Assembly: GCF_000710775.1 (NCBI RefSeq)
Contig: NZ_JOJP01000001.1
Span: 4,837,022 to 4,901,021, forward strand
Reading direction: 5' to 3'
Source: Endozoicomonas elysicola
GTDB lineage: Bacteria > Pseudomonadota > Gammaproteobacteria > Pseudomonadales > Endozoicomonadaceae
Length of the DNA stretch: 64,000 nt
Each line of letters opens with the position of its first letter. Within the stretch, counting starts at the first letter, position 1. The translations under genes and the position numbers were made by a program. Positions 45,866-56,559 of this stretch are shown here, one piece after another. The notes beneath the pieces were generated by a model that was given only the letters and a program-made list of their open reading frames with translations, was not told the DNA's origin and did not search any database.

Positions 45866-46498
45866 ATGAACATGATACTTAAACAGTTGCAGCAACAACG
45901 CATTCTGCCGGTTATTCAACTCGAAGATCTGAAAGGTGCTGAACCTTTGGCAGAGATTTTGATCACCCACGGATTCCCCATCATCGAAATCACCCTGCGA
46001 AGCGATGTATCGCTTGCAGCCATAGAGCGAATCAAAAAGCGCTACCCACAAAGTATATTATCTGCTGGTACAGTTCTTACTCCTACACAAGTGGATTCCG
46101 CCAGAAAAGCCGGTGCCGAGTTTGTTATCAGCCCAGGCTTTAACCCGGTTACTTTTAAGCATGCCCTGCAATCCAACATGTTTATGGTACCGGGCGTCAA
46201 TTCACCAAGTGACATAGAGCAGGCTTTTTATCATGGTGCCAGCGTAATGAAGTTTTTTCCGGCGGAAGCCTCCGGCGGTGTTAATATGCTCAAATCCCTG
46301 ACAGGACCATACCAACGTATTCACCTGATTCCTACTGGCGGAATAAACCCGGATAACTTGGCCAGTTATCTGCAAATCCCACAGGTGATTGCCTGTGGCG
46401 GAACTTGGCTGGCACCGCTGGATTCTCTCAATAAGGGGCAATGGAAGATCATTGAAGAAAAGGTAAAGGTTACCCGAAATCTTATTGATAGTCTTTAG
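45866..46498 (+). CDS. eda: 2-dehydro-3-deoxy-phosphogluconate aldolase (KDPG aldolase)
   Basis: 210 residues from the ATG at 45866 (a longer frame opens at 45812 within kdgK). Class I aldolase: Schiff-base lysine K129 in VMKFFPAE, catalytic Glu in IIEITLRS. It splits KDPG into pyruvate and glyceraldehyde 3-phosphate, ending the uronate route. Last gene of the operon; a 19-bp hairpin follows. Confidence 0.96.
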   Translation: MNMILKQLQQQRILPVIQLEDLKGAEPLAEILITHGFPIIEITLRSDVSLAAIERIKKRYPQSILSAGTVLTPTQVDSARKAGAEFVISPGFNPVTFKHALQSNMFMVPGVNSPSDIEQAFYHGASVMKFFPAEASGGVNMLKSLTGPYQRIHLIPTGGINPDNLASYLQIPQVIACGGTWLAPLDSLNKGQWKIIEEKVKVTRNLIDSL

Positions 46499-46539
46499 TC
46501 AGATTTGATCAAACTCTGGTGTTTTGTAGAACTTCACCT

Positions 46540-46589
46540 GTAAAAGTGTGATTACCAAGGGATACACCCATTGGTAATCACACTTTTAC
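46540..46589. terminator. Long perfect hairpin after eda
   Basis: 19-bp perfect stem (46540-46558 and 46571-46589) with a 12-nt loop, and the surrounding TGTTTTGTA/TACAAAACA sequences could extend it. It lies between eda and the convergent lyase gene. No T run, but it is strong enough to stop both transcripts or protect their ends. Confidence 0.75.
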
Positions 46590-46774
46590 AAAACACTACT
46601 CCAGATAAAGTGGTTGGAGAGTTTATCTACTGAGACTACCTTTACTCATATGAGCCTTTAACCATTTTTTATGATCAAAACATGGAGGTTAGCACCAGCA
46701 TCACCAAGCTTGAACCTGAAATCTCCTATGTGAGTTGAGTCTCCCCAGCATAGCTGGGGATTTATCAATGTAAA

Positions 46775-49393
46775 TTAAAAACGATATAACTCAATATTTT
46801 TGCTGAAAGCATGTTTTGTAGTAAATGAAATTTCGGTTACTGGTTGATCTTTCAACATTTTTGCCTTGATCGCAACATCCTCCATTTCATCACCAGCCTT
46901 AATATTCCAGTGTCCATTAAGAGTCAATGTTACATTTGATGTTTCACTATCATGATAAAGCCACTTAGTTTCTTCCCTTAAATCCTCAAAAGTTATAATT
47001 TTTGCATCTGGCGCTAATTCGAGATCAGGGTTAACAACAGATAGTACTATATTGTTTGGAGTAACTTTTCTGACCATAGCAAGAGCGGGCTTATCGGTTG
47101 CTATAATAAGGTCTGATTCATAGGCATTACCTGCTTCGAACAACGCATATCCTGTAATATTCGTACTGAGGTGCTCAACTATGTGCGCACGTTTATCTCT
47201 TTGCCTGACTTGGTAGATGTTTCTAGCATTTTTTGCAAACTGTTGAGTTTTGTTCGTACCGGCATTAACCAATACAACATACTCATAACTACCAGAGTCA
47301 ACGAAAGTACCATGAGATAACCAAGCTGTAGCATACATTCCTTTTGTAGTTGTTTTACCACTAGAATCGGGAGCTACCTGTAAATCACGATGAACCTCCA
47401 AGCCTGATGGATTTGGTACATAATAACCATTGCCTACACTATCTGTTAACCACACTGGATGAGTATTTGTTGTCAACGATATCTTACTTTTACTGTCATA
47501 GATTGAGCCATTAATAATAGTTGGCGTCTGCTCTGTTGGTAGGCGTGTTTGGAAAAGAGTTGTAGCTATTTCATCTTTACGATTTCCACCATTGATATCA
47601 CTACCAAGCAGTACAATTTGATCGTCAAAAAAGAAAATGGATTTCCTAGCTGTAAGTGAAACATCCCCGACTTGATTGTCGTAGATCATAGCAAATAGAC
47701 CATTAGCTTGCTCTGCACTAAGTCCACCAACAAAAGATTCATCAGACCAGTTTCTATGTTCAACCTCCATTCTCTTGTAAGGTACACGTACAGTCGTTGC
47801 GCCTGGCAATCGATGCCAATCCCACCCCTCTATTCCATAACCACTATCAAATGCATTGACCGGATTACCTTTTGTATAGAGCCTTAAAACGCCTGAACTT
47901 GCATTACCCCCATAGAGATTTTGAGATCTACCAGATTCATAATCCCAAATATAACGACTAAAACCTTTAACTGCAGCCATCCAGTCAGGTCTTCTATGAA
48001 TACTCATGGCACCATAAGGATAGACCCAATGACCTGATAGTGATGGCTCTGGCAGAGCATTTTCTTTCTCTAATGAGATCATTGCCTCTAACTCACCAAA
48101 AGCGCCAAGCCCCTTACCCGTAAAGTTATCACTAAGTATTTTTGAATTTTCAAAATACGTTCTATCCCATAATCTTGCAAAAATACCCTTCATTTCGGGG
48201 TCACCAAGTCCATCATTCGAGCCTAAATACGCATAAGCTGGTAAAAGCCTTATTAATGAATTAAGTATCTCTGGAAACCTACCAGCAATCCCACGATGCA
48301 TATCATATTTCTGTGAATAAATTCGGATTGTTTTCAAGGCTAATTTGACATTTTCAATAGATTTATCTGTTACCTGAAATGATGTATCACGGAATAAATA
48401 AATACTGCGAGCAGCTGCCTCAAAGGCTTGTTCTGAATATGTATTTCCGTAAATGCCTTTGTGATGATAGCCTACACCATCTGGTTTAATAGTATCTGCC
48501 CAACCGGGAGCAATTGCATATGACTTGTTATAGAATTTAGTAAGAAATCGCATATTTTCGATGCGTCTCGAATCATCAGGTAGCTGTGTTGCTACATACG
48601 ATAGGCGGTTTCTGACCATAGATTTAAATCCATCTGAGTTAAATCCGGAAAAATTGAAGTGAGTTATTCCTCTACCATCCTGCTCTGGTGAAAATATTCT
48701 TGTCACCCAGTCAAGCGTTTCCAGTTCTCGCTCTAATCGACCTACTGCATGTAACTCATTTCTCAATAGCAATAATGTTTTTGAGTAGCCAGTAATATTA
48801 TTATTTATACTTCCACCAAAACCAGTGTCACCAGTTTCCCTCAAGCGATCAAAATCAAACCCTGTATCAACCCCCTTTTTCCAACCAGATGTATGCATAT
48901 GATCCAGAATAGAAATAATCATCTTTAATGTATTTTCATTTTTGTAACCTGGGTTAGGGCTATCATGTAGGCCTGGGTAGGCATAAGACATGCTTAGAGC
49001 AGGAAGCAATGTGTCGAAAACATATCTCGCTACTGGCTGTTTATCTTTTTTACTAGAAAAACTGATATCACCTAAACCATCCACACCACCTTTACGAGTA
49101 AAACCATCAGTAACTTCTTTAAATGTATTCAGCATAACATTGTGATAATCGTACACAATTTTATCGGATTTATTTAAAGACTTTGTTCCAATAGTCCAAC
49201 TGACATAGCGTTGATAAATAGTCTCTAACTCCTGTTGTTCCTTAATGGATTGTTGAGAATTCTGTTTCAAACTTAATTCATTTTTATCAGAAGATGGAGA
49301 TTTCAGACTACACCCTGTAATAAATATGATTAAAATTAAAACACTGCTAACTACGGCATATCCTCTCATCAAAAACTTCCTAAAAGTAATCAT
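46775..49393 (-). CDS. Polysaccharide lyase family 8 lipoprotein, chondroitinase ABC-like
   Basis: 872 residues. Lipobox ITGC near residue 28 puts it on the outer membrane. An alpha/alpha-toroid (about 60-400) precedes a large beta-sandwich. The likely catalytic region DGVGYHHKGIYGNTY is near residues 302-316. The C-terminal half tracks chondroitin sulfate ABC lyase closely (TARKSIFFFDDQIVLLGSDIN, TTLFQ, YEYVVL, ITGYALF). It would cut chondroitin/dermatan or hyaluronan to unsaturated disaccharides. It is followed by an AT-rich 396-bp gap and then DUF1961 and sulfatase genes on the same strand. Confidence 0.9.
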   Translation of the reverse strand: MITFRKFLMRGYAVVSSVLILIIFITGCSLKSPSSDKNELSLKQNSQQSIKEQQELETIYQRYVSWTIGTKSLNKSDKIVYDYHNVMLNTFKEVTDGFTRKGGVDGLGDISFSSKKDKQPVARYVFDTLLPALSMSYAYPGLHDSPNPGYKNENTLKMIISILDHMHTSGWKKGVDTGFDFDRLRETGDTGFGGSINNNITGYSKTLLLLRNELHAVGRLERELETLDWVTRIFSPEQDGRGITHFNFSGFNSDGFKSMVRNRLSYVATQLPDDSRRIENMRFLTKFYNKSYAIAPGWADTIKPDGVGYHHKGIYGNTYSEQAFEAAARSIYLFRDTSFQVTDKSIENVKLALKTIRIYSQKYDMHRGIAGRFPEILNSLIRLLPAYAYLGSNDGLGDPEMKGIFARLWDRTYFENSKILSDNFTGKGLGAFGELEAMISLEKENALPEPSLSGHWVYPYGAMSIHRRPDWMAAVKGFSRYIWDYESGRSQNLYGGNASSGVLRLYTKGNPVNAFDSGYGIEGWDWHRLPGATTVRVPYKRMEVEHRNWSDESFVGGLSAEQANGLFAMIYDNQVGDVSLTARKSIFFFDDQIVLLGSDINGGNRKDEIATTLFQTRLPTEQTPTIINGSIYDSKSKISLTTNTHPVWLTDSVGNGYYVPNPSGLEVHRDLQVAPDSSGKTTTKGMYATAWLSHGTFVDSGSYEYVVLVNAGTNKTQQFAKNARNIYQVRQRDKRAHIVEHLSTNITGYALFEAGNAYESDLIIATDKPALAMVRKVTPNNIVLSVVNPDLELAPDAKIITFEDLREETKWLYHDSETSNVTLTLNGHWNIKAGDEMEDVAIKAKMLKDQPVTEISFTTKHAFSKNIELYRF

Positions 49394-49789
49394 AAATTAA
49401 TATCTATAAGTCCAGATTATTTTGTTTTCTATCTGTCTCTATTTGCACTTCAGGTTTTTATAGAGCCAGAAAAATCCATGTCATTCTTTACGACACGCAC
49501 GCTTTAATTTCTCATCGCCCTACTTCAACCTTTACTGTTTAAATCTTGCTAGATAGTAAGGTTGGGAAATAATCCGACCTATTTCATAAAATAGTAAGGA
49601 GAGCAATCATTGAATTTACCAGTATACCCTCCCCACGCTATCCAGTGACTATGAAATAAATTCTGAAAAATCCCCCACTGTTTCTACCTTTAAGTTATTG
49701 ACTATAGTAAGTAATACTCAACATTTTAACTGATTAATATTTAGCAAAACAAAAATTAATCCAATACTAAAAAACAAATTAAACGGTTT
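49394..49789. other. 396-bp AT-rich gap
   Basis: Upstream region of the chondroitinase-like gene on minus. No ORF, RNA or repeat seen; presumably holds its promoter. Confidence 0.5.
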
Positions 49790-50677
49790 CTAATCGAGAA
49801 CAGTTTTTTGATAGATAGGATTTTCATTTAACTCATACACATTAATATTACTGTATGCTCCTTTACCAAGAACCATAACTCTAAACCCCCAGTTTCCAGA
49901 AAATAATGGATCTTTATCCTTATAGCTAAGAACATGTATATCATCGACAAAATAGTTTACTTCATCACGCCATTTAGTAATAACCATTCTGCATTCTTTC
50001 TCACATCTTTCAATAGCAATATCAGGTCCCACTGTGGTTAAATGACGGCCGGGTGACTTACGCATATTGGCCGTTTTTCGAAAAGGGAAAAAATATGAAA
50101 TTCTGTACAAACCTACATCGCCATACATAATTTCCCTCGCCAACCCCTTTCTTGGTGCAAGCTTATCGCTAAAAACATCTTTACCATTAAGCCCTTTAGC
50201 TGAAAACATAATCATATGAAGAGCTTCAGGTGATAGGCTCTCAAAGTCAAAACTAATTGAATAATTATCAGGCGTTTGTTTTTTATTCCAAAAATTAAAA
50301 TGACCACCTCTAAATACATCATTTACATACATGCTATCAACTATGCTTGGATATTTTTCTTTAACTAGATCGGCCAACTCATCCCCATATTCTTCAGCCA
50401 AGTTTTCATTAGAAAACCTTCCATCTTTCTGCATAGCCAGCATAGGTTTATGAAACTCAGGCTCAAGGATCAATTTCCCTTTAGCTATATTAGCCATACC
50501 AAAACCTTCAACCACCCAGTCATCAAGTTGATCCTTACTGCTAAAGTCATAGCTAAACACTAGGTTATTTTTATGATTAGCCAATAGTTCAACATCAGTT
50601 CTCCTTTCTAGTTCAGCATAAACATTAACTGATTTTGTCATTAATAGTACAAAAATGAGTGGAAATATTTTTTTCAT
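49790..50677 (-). CDS. Secreted DUF1961-type protein
   Basis: 295 residues from the ATG at 50677, which begins a signal peptide (KKIFPLIFVLLMTKSVNVYA). The frame also reads back to 50716. The pattern FSYDFSS...DDWVVEG, GHFNFWNKK, GLYRISYFFPFRKTANMRKSPGRH and WGFRVMVLGKG fits DUF1961, a concanavalin A-like jelly-roll family often next to sulfatases. Activity is not established; a glycosidase or glycan-binding role is plausible. Cys pair in RCEKECR. Directly upstream on the strand is the sulfatase. Confidence 0.7.
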   Translation of the reverse strand: MKKIFPLIFVLLMTKSVNVYAELERRTDVELLANHKNNLVFSYDFSSKDQLDDWVVEGFGMANIAKGKLILEPEFHKPMLAMQKDGRFSNENLAEEYGDELADLVKEKYPSIVDSMYVNDVFRGGHFNFWNKKQTPDNYSISFDFESLSPEALHMIMFSAKGLNGKDVFSDKLAPRKGLAREIMYGDVGLYRISYFFPFRKTANMRKSPGRHLTTVGPDIAIERCEKECRMVITKWRDEVNYFVDDIHVLSYKDKDPLFSGNWGFRVMVLGKGAYSNINVYELNENPIYQKTVLD

Positions 50678-50726
50678 AGGAATACAAACTCTAAATTCAA
50701 ATATTGTCGACACCAATAAAAATCGT

Positions 50727-52280
50727 TTAAATAACGTCCTTTCTTAAACCATGACCACCCGGAAGAATTTCATACTTGGTAGTATCTTTAAATGCATTAA
50801 GTTGCTTTTGAATAAAAGCTTCGGCACGATGGTGTTCTTTATCAGGATCAAGATATCTCAAAAGATCCTGATGAAGTTCTTTAACCAGCTCTGGTTTTTC
50901 ACTTACCAAGTCCACAGTTTCATGTGGGTCTGATGAAATATCAAACAACTGTGACGGTAAGCCATAGTGATAGATATATTTCCATTGTCCTTTACGAATA
51001 GCATAACTACTCACTCGCTGACCATGGCCATGATATTCAGATAATGCCGTACGTACACTGTCATTGAGTTTTAATACTTGGAGTGGCTGGCCATCCCAAT
51101 GCTCTGGACGCTGTGCTCCAAAAATCTCAAAAAGTGTTGCCTGAAGATCCATAGAGTCGCAAGCCGTAGTACTAGTAACCCCTTGCGCAAATCCTGGCCC
51201 ACTAATTAGGCAAGGCACACGCGCAGAATCTTCATGCATACTGGATTTCCAATGCATTCCGTATTTACCCATCATTGCACCGTGATCAGACGTATAAATA
51301 ATCACCGTATTATCAAGTTGTCCTGTCGTTTCTAGAAGCTTGATCAATTCTCCAACCTTACGGTCTATGTAGGTTACATTGGCATAGTAACCGCGACGCA
51401 GGCCTCGTACTTGCTCATCGGTAAATTTCTCAGTCTGAAAGTGTTCCCGCAAATCCTGAGAAACAGGATGTTGTGCAACAGCATGTTCGGCTCCATACAT
51501 AGGGAGATCATCATGACCTTCATATAAATCCCATAGTTCCTGAGATGTATAACAAGGGAAATGAGGCTTAGATGTACACAGCTCCAGAAGCCATGGTTGA
51601 TTAAGACTCATACCCGTCGAGGTAATCCAACCTTCGGCAAAATTGAAAATAGGTTCATCTTTCGTAAAAGCGTTATCTTTGGGGCCATACATCGTATTTC
51701 TTGGAGTGCCATCCCTATCTTCCAGGGGCCTGAAAGAAACCGGGTTACGTGATACATTCATATCTCCAGGGTCTTGAACATTTGGCGACCACAAACGATG
51801 CATTTCTGAGAAACCAAGTTGGGAACCTTCCCGGTATGCATCCAACTTTCCTACATGCACTGTATATATCCCTTGTTCTCTCAAGACCTGTCCATGACTA
51901 GGATAATCCTTTTGAAATACAGAGCTGTTATTATAGAATTCACCTTTATGTGGCCGTAATCCGGAAATCCATGAAGAACGCGTTGGTACACATAAAGGTG
52001 AAGCGGTGTAATGACTTTTATAGTAAGTGCCTTTATCAGCAAGCTTTTGCAAGTTTTGTGTATGTATAAATGGGTGACCTTCCATTGAGCTGAGGAAAGG
52101 ATTATGTTCATCGGATTTAATCACCAAAACATTTGGACGCTTTCCATTTATAGAATTGTGTTTCGGCGTGGGGTTTGCAGTGCTGGTTACTGAAAGACCA
52201 CTCGCAGCCAATGCAGCCACAGTTAAACCTGCTGTTTTTAGAAAACACCTACGACTGATATCATTTCTTTCATTTCGCAT
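50727..52280 (-). CDS. Tat-exported sulfatase
   Basis: 517 residues. Twin-arginine signal (SRRCFLK at 9-15, then a hydrophobic stretch). The formylglycine cysteine is C97 in CVPTR, the CxPxR motif, and metal ligands are in IKSDEHNP and YTSDHGAMMGKYG. Export by Tat fits a metal-containing or matured enzyme. It removes sulfate from glycosaminoglycan fragments; the exact position is not known. Requires a formylglycine-generating enzyme or anSME elsewhere. Same strand as DUF1961 and the PL8 lyase. Confidence 0.93.
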   Translation of the reverse strand: MRNERNDISRRCFLKTAGLTVAALAASGLSVTSTANPTPKHNSINGKRPNVLVIKSDEHNPFLSSMEGHPFIHTQNLQKLADKGTYYKSHYTASPLCVPTRSSWISGLRPHKGEFYNNSSVFQKDYPSHGQVLREQGIYTVHVGKLDAYREGSQLGFSEMHRLWSPNVQDPGDMNVSRNPVSFRPLEDRDGTPRNTMYGPKDNAFTKDEPIFNFAEGWITSTGMSLNQPWLLELCTSKPHFPCYTSQELWDLYEGHDDLPMYGAEHAVAQHPVSQDLREHFQTEKFTDEQVRGLRRGYYANVTYIDRKVGELIKLLETTGQLDNTVIIYTSDHGAMMGKYGMHWKSSMHEDSARVPCLISGPGFAQGVTSTTACDSMDLQATLFEIFGAQRPEHWDGQPLQVLKLNDSVRTALSEYHGHGQRVSSYAIRKGQWKYIYHYGLPSQLFDISSDPHETVDLVSEKPELVKELHQDLLRYLDPDKEHHRAEAFIQKQLNAFKDTTKYEILPGGHGLRKDVI

Positions 52281-52505
52281 ACATCTAACCTTATAAAGGT
52301 GGTAGGAAAGTAATCATAAGTCGTGATTACCTGATAGAGCTTGTCAAAAAATCTGCCCTGGCAATCACTTATCTGTTGTTTTTGAACAACCCAAAAATAA
52401 ATTAAACTTTAATATCAATTCATCATTTTTCTATAACATAAGCTGGAATTACATTAGTACTTTTGAAATTTGCAAAATCATGAGGTTCCACTTTTACTGC
52501 GAGAA

Positions 52506-52620
52506 TACTTAAGGGGAAAGGCTGCACAGAATTTACCAGCAGCATCAGAAGGTGCCGCACCATACGCGAGCCCTGAAGCCACTGATGGTAAGTTTTCCGA
52601 TGCCTCTCCCTAAGTACTTT
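52506..52620. other. Imperfect inverted repeat pair, possible small mobile remnant
   Basis: Left TACTTAAGGGGAAAGGC and right (other strand) GTACTTAGGGAGAGGC enclose about 115 bp. It could be a MITE-like piece. The rest of the 52281-52889 gap is AT-rich and presumably holds the promoters of the autotransporter and sulfatase. The 69-codon frame on minus (52423-52632) is not convincing. Confidence 0.35.
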
Positions 52621-52889
52621 TAAAACCTTCAATACTTGAACAAAAATAAACCAAAAGCATCCTAATAGAAAACATAATGCAATGAAATGTCAAAATTATC
52701 ATTGACTCAAATCATTACAAAACACCTAAAAAACCAAAACGATCAAAAAAAGCACAACCAATCATAAATATTTTAATACATAAAACACAAAAAAAACCAC
52801 AACCGATCTTTAAGATGATCTAAGTCAAAAAATAAAATTCGATTTCATTTAATTATTACATTTAAAATCAGCACGAGATTGGCTAAAAA

Positions 52890-54965
52890 ATGCCTAGGTA
52901 TCAAATGAACTTATCAACAACATGTAAAAAAGCTTATTTAGCAATAGCCATTTCATCTGTAATATCATCATGGGTAAGCTGCTCTTATGCTGTAGATCTT
53001 GAGCCCATCACCGAACTGACGGTTAATACCACAATTTCATCAGAAGATAGAGTGTATAATGATAGTGGTCATGCCGTAGACCTTTCTGGTTCGGGCACAA
53101 CAAAAACATTAACAAACAATGGCATTATTCAATCAGATAATGACACAACAATTCGCCTTACTGATGGAAAGAAACTAAACATTGCAGGTTCTGGAAGCAT
53201 TATTGGTGGTATAGTCAATAGTGAGAAAATTGCACTTGACGCGAGAGGCGAAGGGGACACTCTTGGCTCAGGAAAAGTTGTTTTTAAATTTGATTCCGGG
53301 GCTATGGTATCGGGTAATATATACTTCAACCCAGGTAGTGAATCCCAATTAACAACATCTAATGATTCCACGTTAACCTTTGATGGAAAATTAATTGATG
53401 GTGTTGAAAAAATCAGGCTCCGAGAAGGATCCAACTTAATTCTTTCAGCTCAAAACGAATCTATAAATTTTAACTTCGACGGTATTAATGATAGCGGTGG
53501 TTTTTTCGTTGAGGGAAGCACAATCACATTATCAATTGGAGAAGGCCTGGATAAAGATGATGCGATTCTCATCGTAAATGATTTGATAGAATTCAGTTCT
53601 GTGGATGAAAAAAATTCGTCACTGGTAGTTACAGGTGACATCACAGAATCTATTGGCACCAAAGTTCTCATACAAGCTGAACAAATCGAGGGTTTTTCGG
53701 AAGATATGGTCACTAGCTCAGGTTTATTCTTGAGTGTGAGCAATGTTCAATTGTCAGAAAGCGATTCACACGACTCTATAACTGCTGATGTGTCATATAA
53801 TGAAGGTGTTACTGCGGATGACTTTTCAGCAATGGCAAGCGCCGGTGGTGCCGATGCTACTGAAGCAAGTGTAATTAAATCTTTTGCTGATATTGCTCTT
53901 GATGGTACAGAAATCACTTCAACGACAATCTCTTTTAATTCCAGCCATAATGAAGAAATTGCCAATTTACTTAATGGTGCAACAGATGAAGTATCAGCTT
54001 CTCGCTTAGCAGGAGAGCTCACACCAGATCGTAGCGGTGCTATTATTCAAGCTATACATACCAGCCAAAACCTGCAGCTTGATGACATTGATAACAGAGT
54101 GTCATTAATTAGAAGCGGCCAGGAGTCTACAGGTTTTTGGTTTGGTATCGATGGTTATCAGGGTGAAAAGGACGTAGATAGTCGTATAGATGGTTATGAT
54201 ATAAATGGTTTCAGTACTCGCTTTGGTATCGATAAAAAGTATTCAGAAGAAGGGTTAACAGGTATTGCTGCTAGCATAAATAGACAGGAGGTTGAGACTA
54301 AGGTATACGATACTAATTATACTATAGATTCATTTCAATTATCACTCTACGGCAATCTGAACTTTGATAAATACTTTATCTCAAACTCTATTAATGCTGG
54401 TTATAATGCTTTCAACAGCACACGAAAAATTGGTGAAAGCACTGGTTACAATGGTGAAGTTGAAGCTACAGGTGATTTTTCCGCATACAATATTGGCTGG
54501 AGAATAACTACAGGACTTGATTACAATATTGGTGATGTATCAATACAACCTCTAGTTTCTGGAGAGTTAAATTATCTGTTTATACAGAATTACACGGAGT
54601 CTGGCTCACCCGCTTCACTAGAATATGACAAGGAGACTCTTTCTCAAGTTAAAATTGGTGCAGGTATAAATATCAGCAGGCAAATTAAACTTGAATCTGG
54701 AAAATTAATCCCTTCATTTACAGCAATGGGATGGCATGATTTCAATGCTAGTGAAAGAGACATTAATACTAATTCCATTACCACCCCTTCAACAGGAATA
54801 GATATTAATACTGCAACAGGAGCATCAAAAAATAGATTTAATGCTCAAGCGGCTATTAACTATAAGGCAAACCATGACAGCGCAATTGGTATTACCCTTG
54901 GCCATCAAGTTGAAGAAAATTACAGCGACACAATGTTTAATCTTGAATACAGGCATAATTTCTAA
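52890..54965 (+). CDS. Autotransporter with short passenger, intact
   Basis: 691 residues. Signal peptide with cut near AYA|VDLEP in the N terminus; ATG at 52905 is an alternative start with AGGT at -8. Passenger (about 40-400) is Asn/Gly/Ser-rich beta-helix-like repeats with NNGIIQSDN. C-terminal 12-stranded barrel (about 410-691) ends in an aromatic (HNF), as needed for BAM. Surface adhesin or binding protein; a glycan ligand is inferred only from the locus. Paralogue is broken at 37345-39384. Confidence 0.88.
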   Translation: MPRYQMNLSTTCKKAYLAIAISSVISSWVSCSYAVDLEPITELTVNTTISSEDRVYNDSGHAVDLSGSGTTKTLTNNGIIQSDNDTTIRLTDGKKLNIAGSGSIIGGIVNSEKIALDARGEGDTLGSGKVVFKFDSGAMVSGNIYFNPGSESQLTTSNDSTLTFDGKLIDGVEKIRLREGSNLILSAQNESINFNFDGINDSGGFFVEGSTITLSIGEGLDKDDAILIVNDLIEFSSVDEKNSSLVVTGDITESIGTKVLIQAEQIEGFSEDMVTSSGLFLSVSNVQLSESDSHDSITADVSYNEGVTADDFSAMASAGGADATEASVIKSFADIALDGTEITSTTISFNSSHNEEIANLLNGATDEVSASRLAGELTPDRSGAIIQAIHTSQNLQLDDIDNRVSLIRSGQESTGFWFGIDGYQGEKDVDSRIDGYDINGFSTRFGIDKKYSEEGLTGIAASINRQEVETKVYDTNYTIDSFQLSLYGNLNFDKYFISNSINAGYNAFNSTRKIGESTGYNGEVEATGDFSAYNIGWRITTGLDYNIGDVSIQPLVSGELNYLFIQNYTESGSPASLEYDKETLSQVKIGAGINISRQIKLESGKLIPSFTAMGWHDFNASERDINTNSITTPSTGIDINTATGASKNRFNAQAAINYKANHDSAIGITLGHQVEENYSDTMFNLEYRHNF

Positions 54966-54981
54966 TTAGATTTACGCTTTG

Positions 54982-55024
54982 ACTCATCAAGCTTCTTGAA
55001 AGCTTAAATAGCAGCTTGATGAGT
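54982..55024 (+). terminator. Hairpin after the autotransporter
   Basis: 12-bp stem ACTCATCAAGCT/AGCTTGATGAGT with a 19-nt loop, 16 nt after the stop. No long T run. Confidence 0.6.
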
Positions 55025-55113
55025 TAGAAATTAGCCATCTTTATTATTTATAGATTTACCAGAATTTAGTCTACAAAATATTCATAACCTAAACTTACTC
55101 ACAGGATCCATTA

Positions 55114-56559
55114 ATGATCTTTAATTCAGACCGCATATTACTCAAGAATAAAAAACAATTAATCTTAATTTTTCCGTTTTTTTTTCCTGCAGCAAGTTAT
55201 GCAAATTTTGGCTGGTACAGTCAGCTTGCAAGTGATGGAAAAGTTAATATACACAATTCTATTGAATTTAAATCTATTGAAGCTTGGGACAAAAACAAAG
55301 AGGAGCATAAAACAAGTAATGAGGCATTGGGGGCAATAGGAGTTAACCTTCAATCGGGTTTTATTGGAAGTAGATCCTTTTCTGTTGGATTCGGTCTTGG
55401 AGGTGCCTATGTATATAAAATTTCCGATCGTAATCCAGATACTGATTATGGTGCAACGAATCTTGCACAAGAGAACTGTTTCTCTGATCCAGATAGAAAG
55501 GGCCGCCTAACCGATTGTGATACAGTAAATAGTGGTAAACTCTCACAGATGAATATCCAACTAAAAGTTGGAAAGAAAAAAAGAAAAAACTTGAGCGCTA
55601 ATGTTGGCTTAGGGTATTTTGATGCAGGAATGATACAGAGTTACGATCCTGATGATGACCTTATACCTAAAAGCTATACTGGTTTTGAAATCAATAGTCG
55701 TTGGGATAATACTTTAATTTCTGGTGCTTTTGTAACAGGAATGATAAAAGGAAATGCACAGTCAGTACAAAAATTACACTACATCGCTGATAAGGAAATT
55801 CCAAATTCAGACTTGGTCTACATTGATCATGTTGCCAGCATTGGATTAAGACATAAGCTTGGCGCAACTGATTATAGCCTGTCATATGCTTACGCATCCG
55901 GATATAAACATCGATATTTAGCCTCTGCTAAATATAATATGGATTTAACCTCTAATTCACGACTACTTATCGAAGCAGCCTATAATCTTAACCAACATAA
56001 AGGACGGAAGTGGGATGAGGCAATTAAAAAAGGAATCGAAACAGAAGGAGAAGATATCGCTTATCTGACAACCGCGAGAGTCAGGTACGATTATAGCGAC
56101 GATTTTAGAATAGGCTTGGGGTGGTCAAAGACGGGAGGCAATACCGACTTTAATCCTTACCTCGCTGGTGTCGATGCTGAGTGGTTAAGCCATGGGCAAG
56201 GATCATTAGAACTCTTCAGAAAATTAGATAATACTTCTCATAAAGCTGAGGTTGTATATTGGTTGAATAATCTTAAAACTCCATTACTTAAAGATCTTCG
56301 ATTGAAATACCAATACATTTGGGGCACAAATAATCATGTCGGCGTAGACAAAAATATGACAGGTGAAGCTAACGAGAATATTTTCGAAGTGCTTTATACT
56401 CATCCGTCAGGTCATTTTTCTGGGTCTACGGCCTCTCTAAAAGTATCAAAATTGTCTAAAGATAAGGCTTGGGGTCAAGTAAGTGATATAAATGGGGATC
56501 CAAGTGATAAAGGTGATGTTTCTCAGGTCAAAATGACCATTTCATTCCCAATCTACTAG
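55114..56559 (+). CDS. OprD-like outer-membrane porin
   Basis: 481 residues. Signal peptide (LILIFPFFFPAASYA). Alternating amphipathic strands throughout and a C-terminal aromatic ending (FPIY) for BAM recognition. The layout with long loops and two Cys in loop regions fits the OprD/chitoporin group of substrate-specific channels. It would let lyase products in. The stop codon lies at the edge of an IS5-type remnant (stop TAG shares its G with the IS end). Confidence 0.78.
   Translation: MIFNSDRILLKNKKQLILIFPFFFPAASYANFGWYSQLASDGKVNIHNSIEFKSIEAWDKNKEEHKTSNEALGAIGVNLQSGFIGSRSFSVGFGLGGAYVYKISDRNPDTDYGATNLAQENCFSDPDRKGRLTDCDTVNSGKLSQMNIQLKVGKKKRKNLSANVGLGYFDAGMIQSYDPDDDLIPKSYTGFEINSRWDNTLISGAFVTGMIKGNAQSVQKLHYIADKEIPNSDLVYIDHVASIGLRHKLGATDYSLSYAYASGYKHRYLASAKYNMDLTSNSRLLIEAAYNLNQHKGRKWDEAIKKGIETEGEDIAYLTTARVRYDYSDDFRIGLGWSKTGGNTDFNPYLAGVDAEWLSHGQGSLELFRKLDNTSHKAEVVYWLNNLKTPLLKDLRLKYQYIWGTNNHVGVDKNMTGEANENIFEVLYTHPSGHFSGSTASLKVSKLSKDKAWGQVSDINGDPSDKGDVSQVKMTISFPIY

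Noticed and set aside
52423-52632. 69-codon frame on minus downstream of the sulfatase region
   Set aside because: It overlaps the imperfect inverted repeat, has no ribosome site and no domain.
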